Positions 8,478-18,335 of a DNA stretch of 64,000 bases are shown here, piece after piece. Numbering within the stretch: position 1 is the first letter of the stretch; each line of letters opens with the position of its first letter. The translations under genes and the position numbers were made by a program. The stretch comes from Arminella tubonensis (lineage in GTDB: Bacteria; Pseudomonadota; Alphaproteobacteria; Rhizobiales; Rhizobiaceae): contig NZ_PCDP01000001.1 of NCBI RefSeq assembly GCF_003240585.1, forward strand, positions 1 through 64,000. Direction: 5' to 3'. Below the pieces are notes generated by a model. That model searched no databases and had not been told where the DNA came from. It worked only from the letters and a program-made list of their open reading frames with translations.

Positions 8478-9905
8478 TTAAGGCAAAGCAGCTAAAAGCT
8501 CACTCACCGATTTTTTTGCGTCTCCATAGAACATGCGCGTGTTGTCTTTGTAAAAGAGCGGGTTCTCGATGCCGGAATAGCCGGTGCCTTGACCTCTCTT
8601 CGACACGAAGACCTGCTTGGCCTTCCAAACTTCGAGCACCGGCATTCCGGCGATCGGACTATTCGGATCATCCTGGGCGGCTGGGTTGACGATGTCGTTG
8701 GAACCGATGACGAGGTCAGTGTTGACGAAATCCTCGTTGATCTCGTCCATTTCCAAGACGATGTCGTACGGCACCTTGGCTTCTGCCAATAGAACGTTCA
8801 TGTGTCCCGGCAGTCGTCCGGCGACCGGGTGGATCGCGAAACGGACAGTCTTGCCCGCAGCTCGCAGTTTTCGGACGAGCTCTGAAACGGCTTGCTGTGC
8901 TTGTGCGACCGCCATACCGTAGCCAGGGACGATGATGACGCTGTCAGCGTCGTTCAGCGCTGCGGTCACGCCATCCGTAGTGATCTCGATTTGCTCTCCA
9001 GCGATTTCCATCGCCGGGCCGCTGGTCGTGCCAAAGCCTCCCAGAATGACCGAGATAAAAGACCGGTTCATCGCCTTGCACATGATGTAGGAGAGGATCG
9101 CGCCGGATGATCCAACCAATGCGCCGACTACAATCAAGAGATCATTGCCGAGGGTGAAGCCGATTGCCGCCGCAGCCCAGCCGGAATAACTGTTGAGCAT
9201 CGACACCACTACGGGCATGTCGGCACCGCCGATGCCCATGATCAGGTGATAGCCGATGAAGAATGCCAAAAGCATCATCAGCACTATGGTCCAGGCGCCG
9301 GCGCCCGCCATGTACATGACCAGGAGTGCCAGCGTGGCAATCGCAGCGACCGCGTTTAGCAAATGGCCGCCTGGTAGCTTCTTCGCCTTGCCATCCAGCT
9401 GACCCGCAAGCTTGCCGAAGGCTACGACCGAACCGGTAAAGGTGACCGCGCCAACGAAAATGCCGATGAACACCTCCATGCGCATGATCGCCAGCTCCGC
9501 CGCGCTTTTGTGAGCGAGGATGGCGCTAAAACCCGTAAGCATATTGCGTGCTTCCTCGCCAAGATCAGCGATACGTGCCGCCTCGATGTGGGCGTTGAAG
9601 CCGATGAATACGGCAGCCAGACCTACGAAGCTGTGCAGTGCCGCAACCAACTGCGGCATCTCCGTCATCTGGACGCGGCTTGCGACGTAGTGACCGAGCA
9701 CCGCGCCGCCGGCGATCATGAGCGCGATCACAACCGAGTTTCCGACACCGGGGCCGAGGATCGTAGCTGCGACCGCCAGTCCCATTCCGACGACGCCATA
9801 CCACCCGGCGCGCTTGGCACTCTCCTGACCCGAAAGCCCGCCGAGAGACAGGATAAGAAGTACAGCAGCAGCGATATAGGCTGCAGAAACAACACCAATA
9901 ATCAT
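8478..9905 (-). CDS. pntB: NAD(P) transhydrogenase subunit beta
   Basis: The 475-residue membrane subunit of proton-translocating transhydrogenase, which couples proton entry to NADPH formation from NADH. The first roughly 270 residues hold about nine hydrophobic helices. The soluble domain III binds NADP and shows [15 protein letters not shown], the Rossmann-like GxGxxV region, and [21 protein letters not shown]. Length fits E. coli PntB (462). It follows pntA on the same strand by 13 bp. Together they would supply NADPH for biosynthesis and redox defence. Confidence 0.95.
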   Translation of the reverse strand: MIIGVVSAAYIAAAVLLILSLGGLSGQESAKRAGWYGVVGMGLAVAATILGPGVGNSVVIALMIAGGAVLGHYVASRVQMTEMPQLVAALHSFVGLAAVFIGFNAHIEAARIADLGEEARNMLTGFSAILAHKSAAELAIMRMEVFIGIFVGAVTFTGSVVAFGKLAGQLDGKAKKLPGGHLLNAVAAIATLALLVMYMAGAGAWTIVLMMLLAFFIGYHLIMGIGGADMPVVVSMLNSYSGWAAAAIGFTLGNDLLIVVGALVGSSGAILSYIMCKAMNRSFISVILGGFGTTSGPAMEIAGEQIEITTDGVTAALNDADSVIIVPGYGMAVAQAQQAVSELVRKLRAAGKTVRFAIHPVAGRLPGHMNVLLAEAKVPYDIVLEMDEINEDFVNTDLVIGSNDIVNPAAQDDPNSPIAGMPVLEVWKAKQVFVSKRGQGTGYSGIENPLFYKDNTRMFYGDAKKSVSELLAALP

Positions 9906-9918
9906 TTTCTATCCCCGA

Positions 9919-11496
9919 TCACGACTTTTGGAACATGGCGAGCATGCGCCGTGTTACGAGAAACCCGCCAACGATGTTCACCGTCGCTATGAGCACCGAG
10001 AGCGCAGCAAGGATATCAACGAGCAAACTGCCAGACCCGATCTGCAGCAAAGCACCAAGAATAACGATGCCGGATATCGCGTTCGTCACCGCCATCAGCG
10101 GCGTATGCAGTGAATGGCTGACGTTCCAGATAACCTGGAAGCCGATAAAGCAGGCAAGGACGAATACAACGAGATGGTTCATGAAGCTGGCGGGCGCATA
10201 CGCTCCGACAATCAGCATGAGCAGAGTGACGATCGCCAAAAGTGCGACCTGGCTCCTTGTCTGCGATGCAAAAATCGCCCGCTCCTGCGTGCGCTTTTCG
10301 GCAGGCGATAGTTCGGGCTCCTTTTTCTTCGACTTGGCTGGCGCGATTGCCCGCACTTTTGGTGGCGGCGGCGGAAATGTGATCTCGCTCTTGTAGGTTA
10401 CAGTCGCGCCGCGGATCACGTCATCTCCCATGTCGTGATTAAGCCTGCCATCCTTGTTCGGCGTCAGGTCCGTCATCATGTGGCGGATGTTGGTGGCATA
10501 GAGGGTTGAGGACTGTGCTGCCATCCGGCTCGGAAAGTCAGTATAGCCAATGACGACAACGCCATTGTCGGAAACGATCCTTTGATCAGCGACCGTGAGA
10601 TCGCAGTTCCCGCCGCGCTCCGCAGCAAGATCGACGACAACGGATCCCGACTTCATCATGGCAACCATGTCACCGAGCCAGAGCTTCGGCGCATCGCGGC
10701 CCGGAATCAGTGCAGTCGTGATGACGATGTCCATTTGCGGTGCAAGTTCTCTGAACTTGGCAAGCTGCTTGTCTCGAAATTCCGGCGACGATGGTGCAGC
10801 ATAACCGCCGGTGGCCGCGCCATCCTGCGCTGTTTCGAATTCAAGAAAAACGAACTCCGCCCCCATGGATTCAATCTGCTCGGCGACTTCCGGGCGCACA
10901 TCGAACGCATAGGTAAGCGCCCCAAGCGAGGTCGCCGTGCCGATCGCCGAAAGGCCGGCAACGCCAGCGCCTATCACCAGCACTTTAGCTGGCGGAACCT
11001 TGCCTGCGGCCGTCACTTGCCCGGTGAAGAATCGCCCAAAATTATTGCCGGCCTCAATCACAGCCCGGTAGCCGGCGATATTGGCCATCGACGACAGAGC
11101 ATCCATCTTCTGCGCGCGGGAGATGCGAGGTACCATGTCCATTGCGATGACATTCGCACCACTCTCTCGACAACGTTCGAGCAACTCTTTTTTTTGGGCC
11201 GGATAGAAGAAAGATATGAGCGTTTGTCCATCGCGCAATCGCTCCGCCTCATGCAATTCCGGAGGGCGTACCTTGGCGATGATATCGACGGCTGCATAAA
11301 GCGCATCTGGGGAATCAACAACAGACACGCCGGAAGACCGATAGGCGTCATCCGAAAACCCGGCTTCCCGTCCCGCTCCTGCCTCGATCAGGCATTCATA
11401 TCCAAGCTTCAATAGCTGTTGCGCGCTGTCGGGAGTCATTGCCACCCGCGCCTCTCCCACAACGACTTCTTTAGGCGTTCCGATCTTTAGACCCAT
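9919..11496 (-). CDS. pntA: NAD(P) transhydrogenase subunit alpha (fused form)
   Basis: A 525-residue alpha subunit. Residues 1 to about 370 are the NAD-binding domain I, opening with IGTPKEVVVGEARVAMTP and carrying VLVIGAGVAGLSAI. A linker rich in P and K leads to three or four C-terminal membrane helices (from about 420). Many alphaproteobacteria encode this as two proteins, PntAA and PntAB. Here both parts are in one chain as in E. coli, which may mark a separate origin. It heads the pntAB pair. Confidence 0.94.
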   Translation of the reverse strand: MGLKIGTPKEVVVGEARVAMTPDSAQQLLKLGYECLIEAGAGREAGFSDDAYRSSGVSVVDSPDALYAAVDIIAKVRPPELHEAERLRDGQTLISFFYPAQKKELLERCRESGANVIAMDMVPRISRAQKMDALSSMANIAGYRAVIEAGNNFGRFFTGQVTAAGKVPPAKVLVIGAGVAGLSAIGTATSLGALTYAFDVRPEVAEQIESMGAEFVFLEFETAQDGAATGGYAAPSSPEFRDKQLAKFRELAPQMDIVITTALIPGRDAPKLWLGDMVAMMKSGSVVVDLAAERGGNCDLTVADQRIVSDNGVVVIGYTDFPSRMAAQSSTLYATNIRHMMTDLTPNKDGRLNHDMGDDVIRGATVTYKSEITFPPPPPKVRAIAPAKSKKKEPELSPAEKRTQERAIFASQTRSQVALLAIVTLLMLIVGAYAPASFMNHLVVFVLACFIGFQVIWNVSHSLHTPLMAVTNAISGIVILGALLQIGSGSLLVDILAALSVLIATVNIVGGFLVTRRMLAMFQKS

Positions 11497-11672
11497 TTTA
11501 GTTCCGGCGTAGGCCGTCCTCCTGACATGCTAATCCTATGCGCGCCGGCTGCGAATGCAGCCGGAACGGCGAGCGAAAGCATCTGATCGAGTGCGAGCTG
11601 TCCAATGCAGCTTGGCGCGAATACGATCGTTCCTTGACGACGTCTGCGTTCAGATCGAAGTCATATCCGCCT

Positions 11673-12638
11673 CTAAGCAAACGGCACAAAGGCGTAGGAT
11701 TTCTCGCCGTTTGTTCGGACGTGACCAAGGCCTGGAAACGGAAGATGTGCTCCTCCAATCAAGTGCTTGTTTTTCGCCACATCATCAAAAACGCGGAAGT
11801 GCTCCTGTTCAGCCTCAGCTCTGTCGGCGTCGTATCCGATCGTGACGCTGGGATCGGAGAACTGCACCGCGGCTACATGGACAATATCGCCCCACAAGAG
11901 AAGCCTCTCACCTCGGCTCTCCACTTCGTACATCGTATGTCCCGGCGTGTGCCCATAGGCTGGCCGGGACCGAACTCCGGGTAGAAGATCGGCAGAGCCT
12001 TCAAATGTCTCCAGCCGGCCCGCTCTCAGGTAGGGAGACAAAGAAGCAGTACTGGCCTCAAAGAAGCGCTTGGCTTCAGCGGGCGCGGCGCGCTTGTTTT
12101 CCTCACTCATCCAGTAGTCAGTGTCACGCTTGTCTGCACGAATTGTAGCATTCGGGAAAGCAAGCTCATTCCCAGACATCAAGCCGCCGATATGATCAGC
12201 ATGCAGGTGAGTGAGGAGGACCTCGTCAATCTGCTCAGGTCGATAGCCCGCGGACCGTAAATTGCTCAACAGTTCCCCAAAGTGGGGACCTAGAAGTGTG
12301 CCTGCGCCAGCGTCGACCAGCACTAATTTAGCGCCCGTATTCACCAGAAAAGAGTTGTGGGAGGTCACGACTTCCTCTGCGAGAAAGTTGCTTTTCAGTG
12401 CTTCGGCGATCCGCGACGGGTCGCCTTGTAGCAATTTCATAGCTGCAAGTGGGGACTTGCCGTCGGAAAGCGCAGTTATCTCGTAGTCGCCAACCATCAG
12501 GCGGTAGAAGCCCGGAGCGTCTCCCTTCACCAATGGTGCACTGGCGAGCAACGAACCGGGCAGCGCGCACCCAAAGCAGGCACACGACGCGATAAGAAGT
12601 GAACGGCGGCTAAGATTAATCGGCTGGCTGTTAGACAT
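11673..12638 (-). CDS. Exported metallo-beta-lactamase-fold hydrolase
   Basis: A 321-residue MBL-fold protein. SRR at 10-12 followed by a hydrophobic stretch looks like a Tat or Sec signal, so the protein is probably periplasmic. THLHADHIGG at 143-152 gives the zinc ligands, and GHTPGH and WGDIVH further on supply the remaining metal residues. Members include quorum-quenching lactonases and aryl or alkyl ester hydrolases, so the substrate cannot be fixed. It lies 183 bp downstream of RidA on the same strand, perhaps as a late part of that unit. Confidence 0.82.
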   Translation of the reverse strand: MSNSQPINLSRRSLLIASCACFGCALPGSLLASAPLVKGDAPGFYRLMVGDYEITALSDGKSPLAAMKLLQGDPSRIAEALKSNFLAEEVVTSHNSFLVNTGAKLVLVDAGAGTLLGPHFGELLSNLRSAGYRPEQIDEVLLTHLHADHIGGLMSGNELAFPNATIRADKRDTDYWMSEENKRAAPAEAKRFFEASTASLSPYLRAGRLETFEGSADLLPGVRSRPAYGHTPGHTMYEVESRGERLLLWGDIVHVAAVQFSDPSVTIGYDADRAEAEQEHFRVFDDVAKNKHLIGGAHLPFPGLGHVRTNGEKSYAFVPFA

Positions 12639-12821
12639 GCTGGTTTTCCCTGAACTATCGATCGCAGATCATTTCGCGTGGCATCCGTGCGCACGAACGG
12701 TTCGTGCCGCCGTTCTTTCTTGTCCGTCTGAAGCGTCGCGCCGCGGTAAAACTCGCTTCATAGCTTTCCAGCTCGGTGCTGGGGCAACGGTCATCATCAG
12801 GATGAATGATACTGGGCGAAT

Positions 12822-13229
12822 TTATCCAGCCGTGGGGTCGACAACCGCCATGAAATCGCACTGGATCAGGGAGGGGCCTTCGACCATTAAGAGCTGGGAA
12901 TGACGGGCTGGCCTAGATTCGGCATCCGGAAACATTCGCACCCATTCGTCGTTCAGCGGTCCTCGATTGTCGCGGTCGCGGAGATAGACCGTCATCTTGA
13001 TAATGTCCTCAACGCTGCCCCCGGCAGCTTCCACGATCGCCTTCATGTTCGCAAACACATGGGCGCATTGAGCTGCTAGGTCTTGCGGCATGACATGGGT
13101 TACGGGGTCTACGCCGTGGATGGCACCGGAGACGACAAGGCTGCCTATCCTGCAGGCGTTCGGCACTGGGAACTTGTGGGCAAGGCCTTCTGCAGTAACG
13201 CTCCTGCGGTGCTTTCTCGATTCGGTCAC
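12822..13229 (-). CDS. RidA family (YjgF/YER057c/UK114) protein
   Basis: A 135-residue Rid protein, a cytoplasmic trimer whose archetype hydrolyses reactive enamine or imine intermediates. The signature ESRPARHSQ places Arg109 where RidA uses arginine to bind the substrate carboxylate. GTG is taken as start because AGGAGAAG stands correctly ahead. It is the last gene of the RraA-dehydrogenase-SDR-MFS operon, 9 bp after the MFS gene, and probably removes a reactive by-product or performs a deaminase step. Confidence 0.88.
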   Translation of the reverse strand: MTESRKHRRSVTAEGLAHKFPVPNACRIGSLVVSGAIHGVDPVTHVMPQDLAAQCAHVFANMKAIVEAAGGSVEDIIKMTVYLRDRDNRGPLNDEWVRMFPDAESRPARHSQLLMVEGPSLIQCDFMAVVDPTAG

Positions 13230-13238
13230 CTGCTTCTC

Positions 13239-14537
13239 CTATGATCTGACTTGTTTCGCTTCAACAATTGGCTGACTGGATTCGTCCACAGCCTCACCAA
13301 ATCCCGGCGTAAGATTGATCCCATTCGTCTCGGGAAGCAGCAATGTTGCTACGATCGCAACACTGTAACCAAGGAGGGCGACCAACCCGATCGCCTCCGC
13401 CAGTGTGATCCACTGCGCAAGGATACCAATGCAGGACACCGCGACAGCCCCCGCCGCCTTGCCGAAATTATATGCGAAGCTCTGACCGCTACCGCGAATG
13501 GCTGTGGGGAACAGCTCCGTGAAAAACGGACCCAGCGCTGCATAGTTGCCGATGGTAAAGAAGCCGAACGGCACGCCCATCAGCATCAGTCCCCAACCCT
13601 TCAGCGGCAAGAACATATAGGCAATGGTTACCAGCCATGAGCAGATCAAGAACAACTGGAATGTCCGCCTCCGGCCGAGCATGTCCGACAGATAGGCACT
13701 TGCCAGAAAGCCGAAGAAGGAACCACCCGTAACCAGGAATACGTAGTAGCCGGATGCGCCGGGCGAGAGCTGACGCACGGTCTTCATGAACGTCGGCAGC
13801 CAATTGACGATGGCCCCGCCGACGCCGATAACGCCAAACGCCAGAAGCGATGCCAGGATCGTCACGTGCAACATGCCTGGGCGGAAGATTGCCGCAGGGC
13901 CGGGACCGCGGCCAGAGGCCTTTATCGCAGCGCGGCTCTGCTTAAAGAGCTCCGGCTCCTCGATCTTGCGCCGAAGGTAAAGCACCAGGAAACCAGGTAG
14001 AACGCCAATCATCAGCAGCATTCGCCACGCATATTCCGCTGGGACATATGCCAGCACGACTCCTGCCAAAATCGCCGCCACGCTCCAGCCGATGCCGAAG
14101 CCACTTTGAACGCTGCCCACCGCCTTGCCGCGATGGGCTGGCCGGATGATCTCGCCCATCAGCACGGCGCCTGCGGCCCACTCGCCACCGAAGCCCAGTC
14201 CCTGAAGCACTCGCACTATAATGAGCTGTTCAAAGTTCTGCGTGAAGCCCGCGATGAATGTGAACACCGAGAACCACAAGATGGTGAACTGCATTACTCG
14301 GACGCGACCGAAGCGGTCCGCCAGATATCCACATCCCCAGCCGCCCACGGCCGCAGACAGGAGTGTCGCCGTGGCGAGATAGCCCGCCTGCGCAGTTGTC
14401 ATTCCCCAGGCGACAATCAGCACTGGAAGCACAAAGCTGAAGAGCTGTGCATCCATTGCGTCTACCGCCCAACCCGCAAAACATGCCCAAAATGCGCTCC
14501 GCTCTCTTTTAGTTAGCTCACGATACCAACTGAACAT
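13239..14537 (-). CDS. MFS transporter, aromatic/organic acid:proton symporter type
   Basis: A 432-residue major facilitator with 12 predicted helices in two halves. The motif GYLADRFGRVR after helix 2 and its echo DMLGRRRTF in the second half are MFS signatures. The RVLQGLGFGGEWAAGAVLMGE segment is typical of the sialate/aromatic-acid symporter group. The ATG at 14537 is chosen over an upstream TTG because GGGAGGAG lies 5-6 bases ahead. It sits inside the catabolic operon and probably imports the operon's substrate. Confidence 0.87.
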   Translation of the reverse strand: MFSWYRELTKRERSAFWACFAGWAVDAMDAQLFSFVLPVLIVAWGMTTAQAGYLATATLLSAAVGGWGCGYLADRFGRVRVMQFTILWFSVFTFIAGFTQNFEQLIIVRVLQGLGFGGEWAAGAVLMGEIIRPAHRGKAVGSVQSGFGIGWSVAAILAGVVLAYVPAEYAWRMLLMIGVLPGFLVLYLRRKIEEPELFKQSRAAIKASGRGPGPAAIFRPGMLHVTILASLLAFGVIGVGGAIVNWLPTFMKTVRQLSPGASGYYVFLVTGGSFFGFLASAYLSDMLGRRRTFQLFLICSWLVTIAYMFLPLKGWGLMLMGVPFGFFTIGNYAALGPFFTELFPTAIRGSGQSFAYNFGKAAGAVAVSCIGILAQWITLAEAIGLVALLGYSVAIVATLLLPETNGINLTPGFGEAVDESSQPIVEAKQVRS

Positions 14538-14576
14538 TTGGTCTCCTCCCAATGTTGGTTTTTCCGGCTGGGTCGG

Positions 14577-15365
14577 TCAGACGACAATCGGCGTCAACCC
14601 TCCGTCCATGGTAAGGGACGCGCCGGTCACATAGGATGCTCGGGCGCTAGCGAGAAAAAGCGCCGCATCCGCCACCTCTCCAGTAGTGGCGTAGCGTCCT
14701 AGCGGTATGCGCTGCTGGTTTTGACGCAGCAGCTCCTCCGGGGACTTTCCGGTGGCGCGCGATTCCGCCGCGAGTGACATTTGCACCCGGTCAGTCATCG
14801 TGGCTCCCGGATTGATGACATTGACACGTATGCCGGCATGTCCCCAAGCCGCCGCTAGCCCCGCGGAAGCCAGCATCAAAGCCGCGTTCGCAGCCCCGCC
14901 GGGGATGTGAATGGGCGAGGCAACTTTGCCACCCGTGCCAATGATATTGACGATCGCACCCTCGCGACGCGAAACCATTCTTGGCAGGACGAAGTCCATG
15001 ACGTTCATATATGTGAAGAATTTTGCGTCCATTGCTGTGCGCCACTTGTCCGGCGTCAGTTCGCTCGGGGGCACCCGCATGGCCCCACCTGCTGAATTGA
15101 TCAATACGGAAATCGGCCCGAGCAGCTCTTCAACCGCAGCGACTATTCGCTCCGCTGCCGCCCCATCCGATAGATCCGCGGCGAAGGTCGTGACGTCGAT
15201 ACCGTCTACCGCAAGCATCGCCTTGGCGGCGGCCAAGTTTTCTGCGCTGCGTGATACGATAGCCACGCGAGCACCTTCGGTGCCAAATGCGCGAGCGCAG
15301 GCGAGACCAATGCCCTTGCTGCCGCCGGTGACTAGAACGACTTTGCCGTCAAGCTCCAGGTTCAT
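14577..15365 (-). CDS. SDR-family protein lacking the catalytic Tyr/Lys
   Basis: A 262-residue SDR fold with intact nucleotide motif TGGSKGIG (13-20) and NSAG (90-93). The expected YxxxK region reads PGGAANAAL, aligning Gly156 with the tyrosine and Asn160 with the lysine, and the serine position is Gly/Thr. Such GGAANAAL sequences form a recognisable SDR subgroup, so this looks like an inherited state rather than a recent mutation. The start overlaps the preceding dehydrogenase stop (ATGA). It may use other residues or act non-catalytically. Confidence 0.83.
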   Translation of the reverse strand: MNLELDGKVVLVTGGSKGIGLACARAFGTEGARVAIVSRSAENLAAAKAMLAVDGIDVTTFAADLSDGAAAERIVAAVEELLGPISVLINSAGGAMRVPPSELTPDKWRTAMDAKFFTYMNVMDFVLPRMVSRREGAIVNIIGTGGKVASPIHIPGGAANAALMLASAGLAAAWGHAGIRVNVINPGATMTDRVQMSLAAESRATGKSPEELLRQNQQRIPLGRYATTGEVADAALFLASARASYVTGASLTMDGGLTPIVV

Positions 15366-16366
15366 TTCAGGTCCTCCCTATCCAGCACATCTTGATTGTG
15401 GATATTGATCGGTGTGCCGTGTGCAAAAGCCACGATCTGGTCGAAGGCGTTGCCATAGGCAAATTCGTAGTTGTCGCGCTCCACATATCCGAGATGCGGT
15501 GTGCACAAGGCGTTTGGCAGCATCAGCAAAGGGTCGCTTGGATCAATCAGCGGTTCTTGCTCGTAGACGTCGACCGCCGCTTTTCCGGGGCGGCCCTGGC
15601 GCAACGCGGCGACGAGCGCCCCCGGTTCAATCAACTCCGCCCGACTGGTATTCACCAATAGCGCTGTCGGCTTCATCAAGGTCAGATCGTCGAGCCCGAC
15701 CAGGCCGTTCGTGTCGGCATTCAGGCGGAGGTGCAAGCTGAGCACGTCCGATTGCTCGAACAGCGCTTGTTTGCTCGCCGCCACCGGAAAGCCCTCCGCT
15801 CGCGCCCGTTCCAATGAAGCCTGACGCCCCCAGATCAGCAACTCCATACCGAATGCGATTCCGATCCGTGCGACCATCGAGCCAAGGCGGCCAAAGCCAT
15901 AGATCCCCAGCGTCCGGCCGCGCAGCCCGAGCCCGACTGTGCTTTGCCAAGAACCTGCTCGAAGTGCCGCGCTTTCAAACGGTATATTGCGCATCGCCGC
16001 CAGGATCAGGCCCCAAGTGAACTCGACGGTGGGGTATGAAGGTCGTGGCGTCAGGGCCGAAGAGACTAGAACCCCATGCCGCGTGCACGCGTCGAGATCG
16101 ATGTGCGGCACATGACCATTCTGGCTTATCAGCTTAAGATTTGGCAGACGGCTGACGAGTGCTTCGTCCACCTTGGTCCGCTCTCGCAACAATACCAGCA
16201 CGTCGGCAGCTGCAAGCCGCTCTGCCAACACGTCTACGTCGGCAACAGCATCGTTCCAGATCGTGACCTCATGACCCTCAAGCTTGCTGAAGCAGTCGAG
16301 CGTGCGAACGACGTCCTGGTAATCATCAAGGATCGAAATTTGCAGATTTGGGTTAAGACTGGCCAT
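15362..16366 (-). CDS. D-isomer-specific 2-hydroxyacid dehydrogenase
   Basis: A 334-residue NAD-dependent dehydrogenase converting a 2-oxo acid and a D-2-hydroxy acid. GFGRLG at 157-162 begins the Rossmann motif. Arg242, Glu271 and His291 are the substrate-binding and catalytic triad of this family. The long upstream extension is rejected; MASLNPNL at 16366 fits family starts and falls 5 bp after the RraA-like gene. It overlaps the next SDR by 4 bp, showing translational coupling. In the operon it likely reduces or oxidises the acid released by the RraA-like aldolase. Confidence 0.9.
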   Translation of the reverse strand: MASLNPNLQISILDDYQDVVRTLDCFSKLEGHEVTIWNDAVADVDVLAERLAAADVLVLLRERTKVDEALVSRLPNLKLISQNGHVPHIDLDACTRHGVLVSSALTPRPSYPTVEFTWGLILAAMRNIPFESAALRAGSWQSTVGLGLRGRTLGIYGFGRLGSMVARIGIAFGMELLIWGRQASLERARAEGFPVAASKQALFEQSDVLSLHLRLNADTNGLVGLDDLTLMKPTALLVNTSRAELIEPGALVAALRQGRPGKAAVDVYEQEPLIDPSDPLLMLPNALCTPHLGYVERDNYEFAYGNAFDQIVAFAHGTPINIHNQDVLDREDLK

Positions 16367-16370
16367 GGAT

Positions 16371-17117
16371 TTACTCTTTGCTCGGGAGGTCGGCAACCGA
16401 GGTGCCGGCGTCGATCGCGCTGCATTTCTCTTCTTCGAAGGCGGCCTTTGCCAACGCCCGTTCCAATACTTCTGCAGCTCGGGCGATCGGGATGAAGCAA
16501 ACACCGGTTTCATCGGCAACGACGATGTCTCCAGGCGAGACGCGGATACCGGCGATCTGGATATCGCCGTTGATCTCCACCGTTTCGATGCGCCACTTGC
16601 CTGTGACCGGCGTGATCTCCGTTGCCCAGAGCGGATAGTCCACCCGACGTGAATGGCTGACGTCCCGAATCCCGCCAGACACGATGGCTCCGGCTTCACC
16701 TTGCCGTTTGCCGGTCTGCGCAGAGATCCCGCCCATATTGGATATGCCGGCAACACCGTCGATCACTATGACGTCGCCAGGCTGCGCTAGATTGTGCGCC
16801 TCGAATTCTGCCATGCGGTTCACATGGTCGCGGGCAGTTTCATAGACGTGCTCGCGCTGTATGATGTTGCGCACGGTGAGTGCCGGACCGACGATGCTTG
16901 CGTTTGGCAGGGTCGGCTTGAGAACCGATGCCCCGATCGCGCCGGTAATTCCCAGTTCGTCCATCACGTCGGAAATGACACTGCTGGCATCGGGAATACG
17001 CTTGAACTTCTCAATCAAGCCCTGCGGCGGGCGTGGAGTGCGCAGGAGCCGGATGCGATCTCGGGCAATCTTGCCGGTCAGCTTCGGGGTCAGAGCTTCG
17101 GCGGTGACGTCATTCAT
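16371..17117 (-). CDS. RraA-like / HMG-CHA aldolase family protein
   Basis: A 248-residue member of the RraA superfamily, which includes 4-hydroxy-4-methyl-2-oxoglutarate aldolases and oxaloacetate decarboxylases. GGIRDVSHSRRVDYPLWA contains the conserved G-x-R-D metal and pyruvate-binding residues; GDVIVIDG and GDIVVADETGV are flanking family strands. The start at 17117 follows GGGAGGA, whereas the longer frame has none. It is first in a five-gene operon. The dehydrogenase and permease nearby argue for an aldolase or decarboxylase role rather than RNase E control. Confidence 0.87.
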   Translation of the reverse strand: MNDVTAEALTPKLTGKIARDRIRLLRTPRPPQGLIEKFKRIPDASSVISDVMDELGITGAIGASVLKPTLPNASIVGPALTVRNIIQREHVYETARDHVNRMAEFEAHNLAQPGDVIVIDGVAGISNMGGISAQTGKRQGEAGAIVSGGIRDVSHSRRVDYPLWATEITPVTGKWRIETVEINGDIQIAGIRVSPGDIVVADETGVCFIPIARAAEVLERALAKAAFEEEKCSAIDAGTSVADLPSKE

Positions 17118-17220
17118 TACATAAATCCTCCCAAACGTTGGCCTGTCGTTTTCTGCAGCCGAATCTACGAAGCGGCGCACTGCTAAGGCTTCTGAATAGA
17201 GTTGCCGAAAATGCCGGAAT

Positions 17221-17245
17221 GGTCCAATTTCGTTTTAAGTGGACC
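17221..17245. promoter_or_regulatory. Candidate LysR regulator site
   Basis: Perfect 6-bp arms GGTCCA (17221-17226) and TGGACC (17240-17245) with a 13-base gap lie 20 bp before the LysR start and about 104 bp before the divergent operon. Position between divergent units suits a LysR-type box; binding is not shown. Confidence 0.4.
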
Positions 17246-17265
17246 TGTTATCATCGAGGTGAATA

Positions 17266-18216
17266 ATGCGGCTTGATCTAAACCTTCTCGCGGTCATTGA
17301 AGCCATTATGCTGGAAGGCAACGTGACACGCGCCGCGGCAAGTTTGTCGATGAGCCAGCCCGCCGTCAGCAACGCGCTTCGGCGCGCACGAAAGCTGACG
17401 CACGACCAGCTTTTCTTGAAGGTCGCGAACGGCGTCCAGCCCACGTCCCGGATGTTGGCTATTTGGCCTGAATTGCATCGTTCCCTCGCAGTAATCCGGG
17501 CTTCCATCGCACCTGAACACTTCGATCCGCGCACGGACCCAACCAGCTTCCGGATTGCGATCACGGATAGTCTGGCTGCTGAAGCAGTGTCCGGCATTGC
17601 GCTTAAGTTACACGCCATATCACCCTATGCCCGGATCGCGTTCTCGTTTCACACCAATGCAAACTCTCTCGAGGGCATAGAGCGCGGGACGCTGGACGGC
17701 GCTGTCGGCATGTTTCCCTCACTTCCTCGAGACATTCATGTTCAGGGTCTTCGGACGGACCACTACGTATGCGTGATGCAGTCTGGACACCCCTTGAGCA
17801 AACAGATGGGCCTAGACGAGTTTGTCGCAGCTTCGCATGTGCTGGTAACCCCCTCGGGGATGGATTTGGGTGTGATCGATGGCTGGCTGAGCCTACACGG
17901 GCGCACAAGGTCGATTGCCGTGGTGGTCAACCATTTTGCCGATGCGTTGCGCATCGTTGCTGGAAGCCATCTCTTGACCTGCGTGCCGGAAAGCTTCGTG
18001 AACGGGCATGGTCGGCCACTTGTGACGGAGCACGGACTGGTCGTTCGCGATCTACCTTTCGAGACCGAGAAGCTGGTCTACAAGCTCGTCTGGCATGAGC
18101 GAGTTCACACCCACCCCGCACACCAATGGTTCCGCTCGCTTGTCTCGGATGTTTGCGGAACGCCGGCGGCAGGCAATGCGGGAAATATTGAGATGCTGCC
18201 GCAAGGCGATTTTTAG
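17266..18216 (+). CDS. LysR-family transcriptional regulator
   Basis: A 316-residue LTTR. The helix-turn-helix is at about 4-62 with the usual NVTRAAASLSMSQPAVSNALRRAR. The rest is a periplasmic-binding-like effector domain. It resembles NodD/SyrM-like LTTRs in its opening MRLDLNLLAVIEAIMLEGN. It is divergent from the RraA-dehydrogenase-SDR-MFS-RidA operon across 148 bp, so it is the likely regulator, responding to a pathway substrate or intermediate. Confidence 0.9.
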   Translation: MRLDLNLLAVIEAIMLEGNVTRAAASLSMSQPAVSNALRRARKLTHDQLFLKVANGVQPTSRMLAIWPELHRSLAVIRASIAPEHFDPRTDPTSFRIAITDSLAAEAVSGIALKLHAISPYARIAFSFHTNANSLEGIERGTLDGAVGMFPSLPRDIHVQGLRTDHYVCVMQSGHPLSKQMGLDEFVAASHVLVTPSGMDLGVIDGWLSLHGRTRSIAVVVNHFADALRIVAGSHLLTCVPESFVNGHGRPLVTEHGLVVRDLPFETEKLVYKLVWHERVHTHPAHQWFRSLVSDVCGTPAAGNAGNIEMLPQGDF

Positions 18217-18230
18217 CCAGTGCCAGACGT

Positions 18231-18250
18231 AAAGAGGGCAAGCCCTTTTT
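18231..18250 (+). terminator. Terminator after LysR gene
   Basis: AAAGAGGG (18231-18238), CAAG loop, CCCTTTTT (18243-18250), with one G-T wobble and a built-in T run, 15 bases past the stop. Confidence 0.6.
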
Positions 18251-18282
18251 GACTAGAGCGTGAACTCGTCAATGCGCCTGTC

Positions 18283-18314
18283 TGTGGTCGAGTTGCAGAG
18301 ATTGCTCGACCACA
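18283..18314. repeat. Inverted repeat between convergent genes
   Basis: TGTGGTCGAG (18283-18292) and CTCGACCACA (18305-18314) are perfect 10-bp arms with a 12-base loop. It sits between the convergent LysR and Kelch genes and probably serves as a bidirectional 3' structure; it lacks a T run. Confidence 0.5.
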
Positions 18315-18335
18315 ACAGTTTGGGGGGCGATTGGA

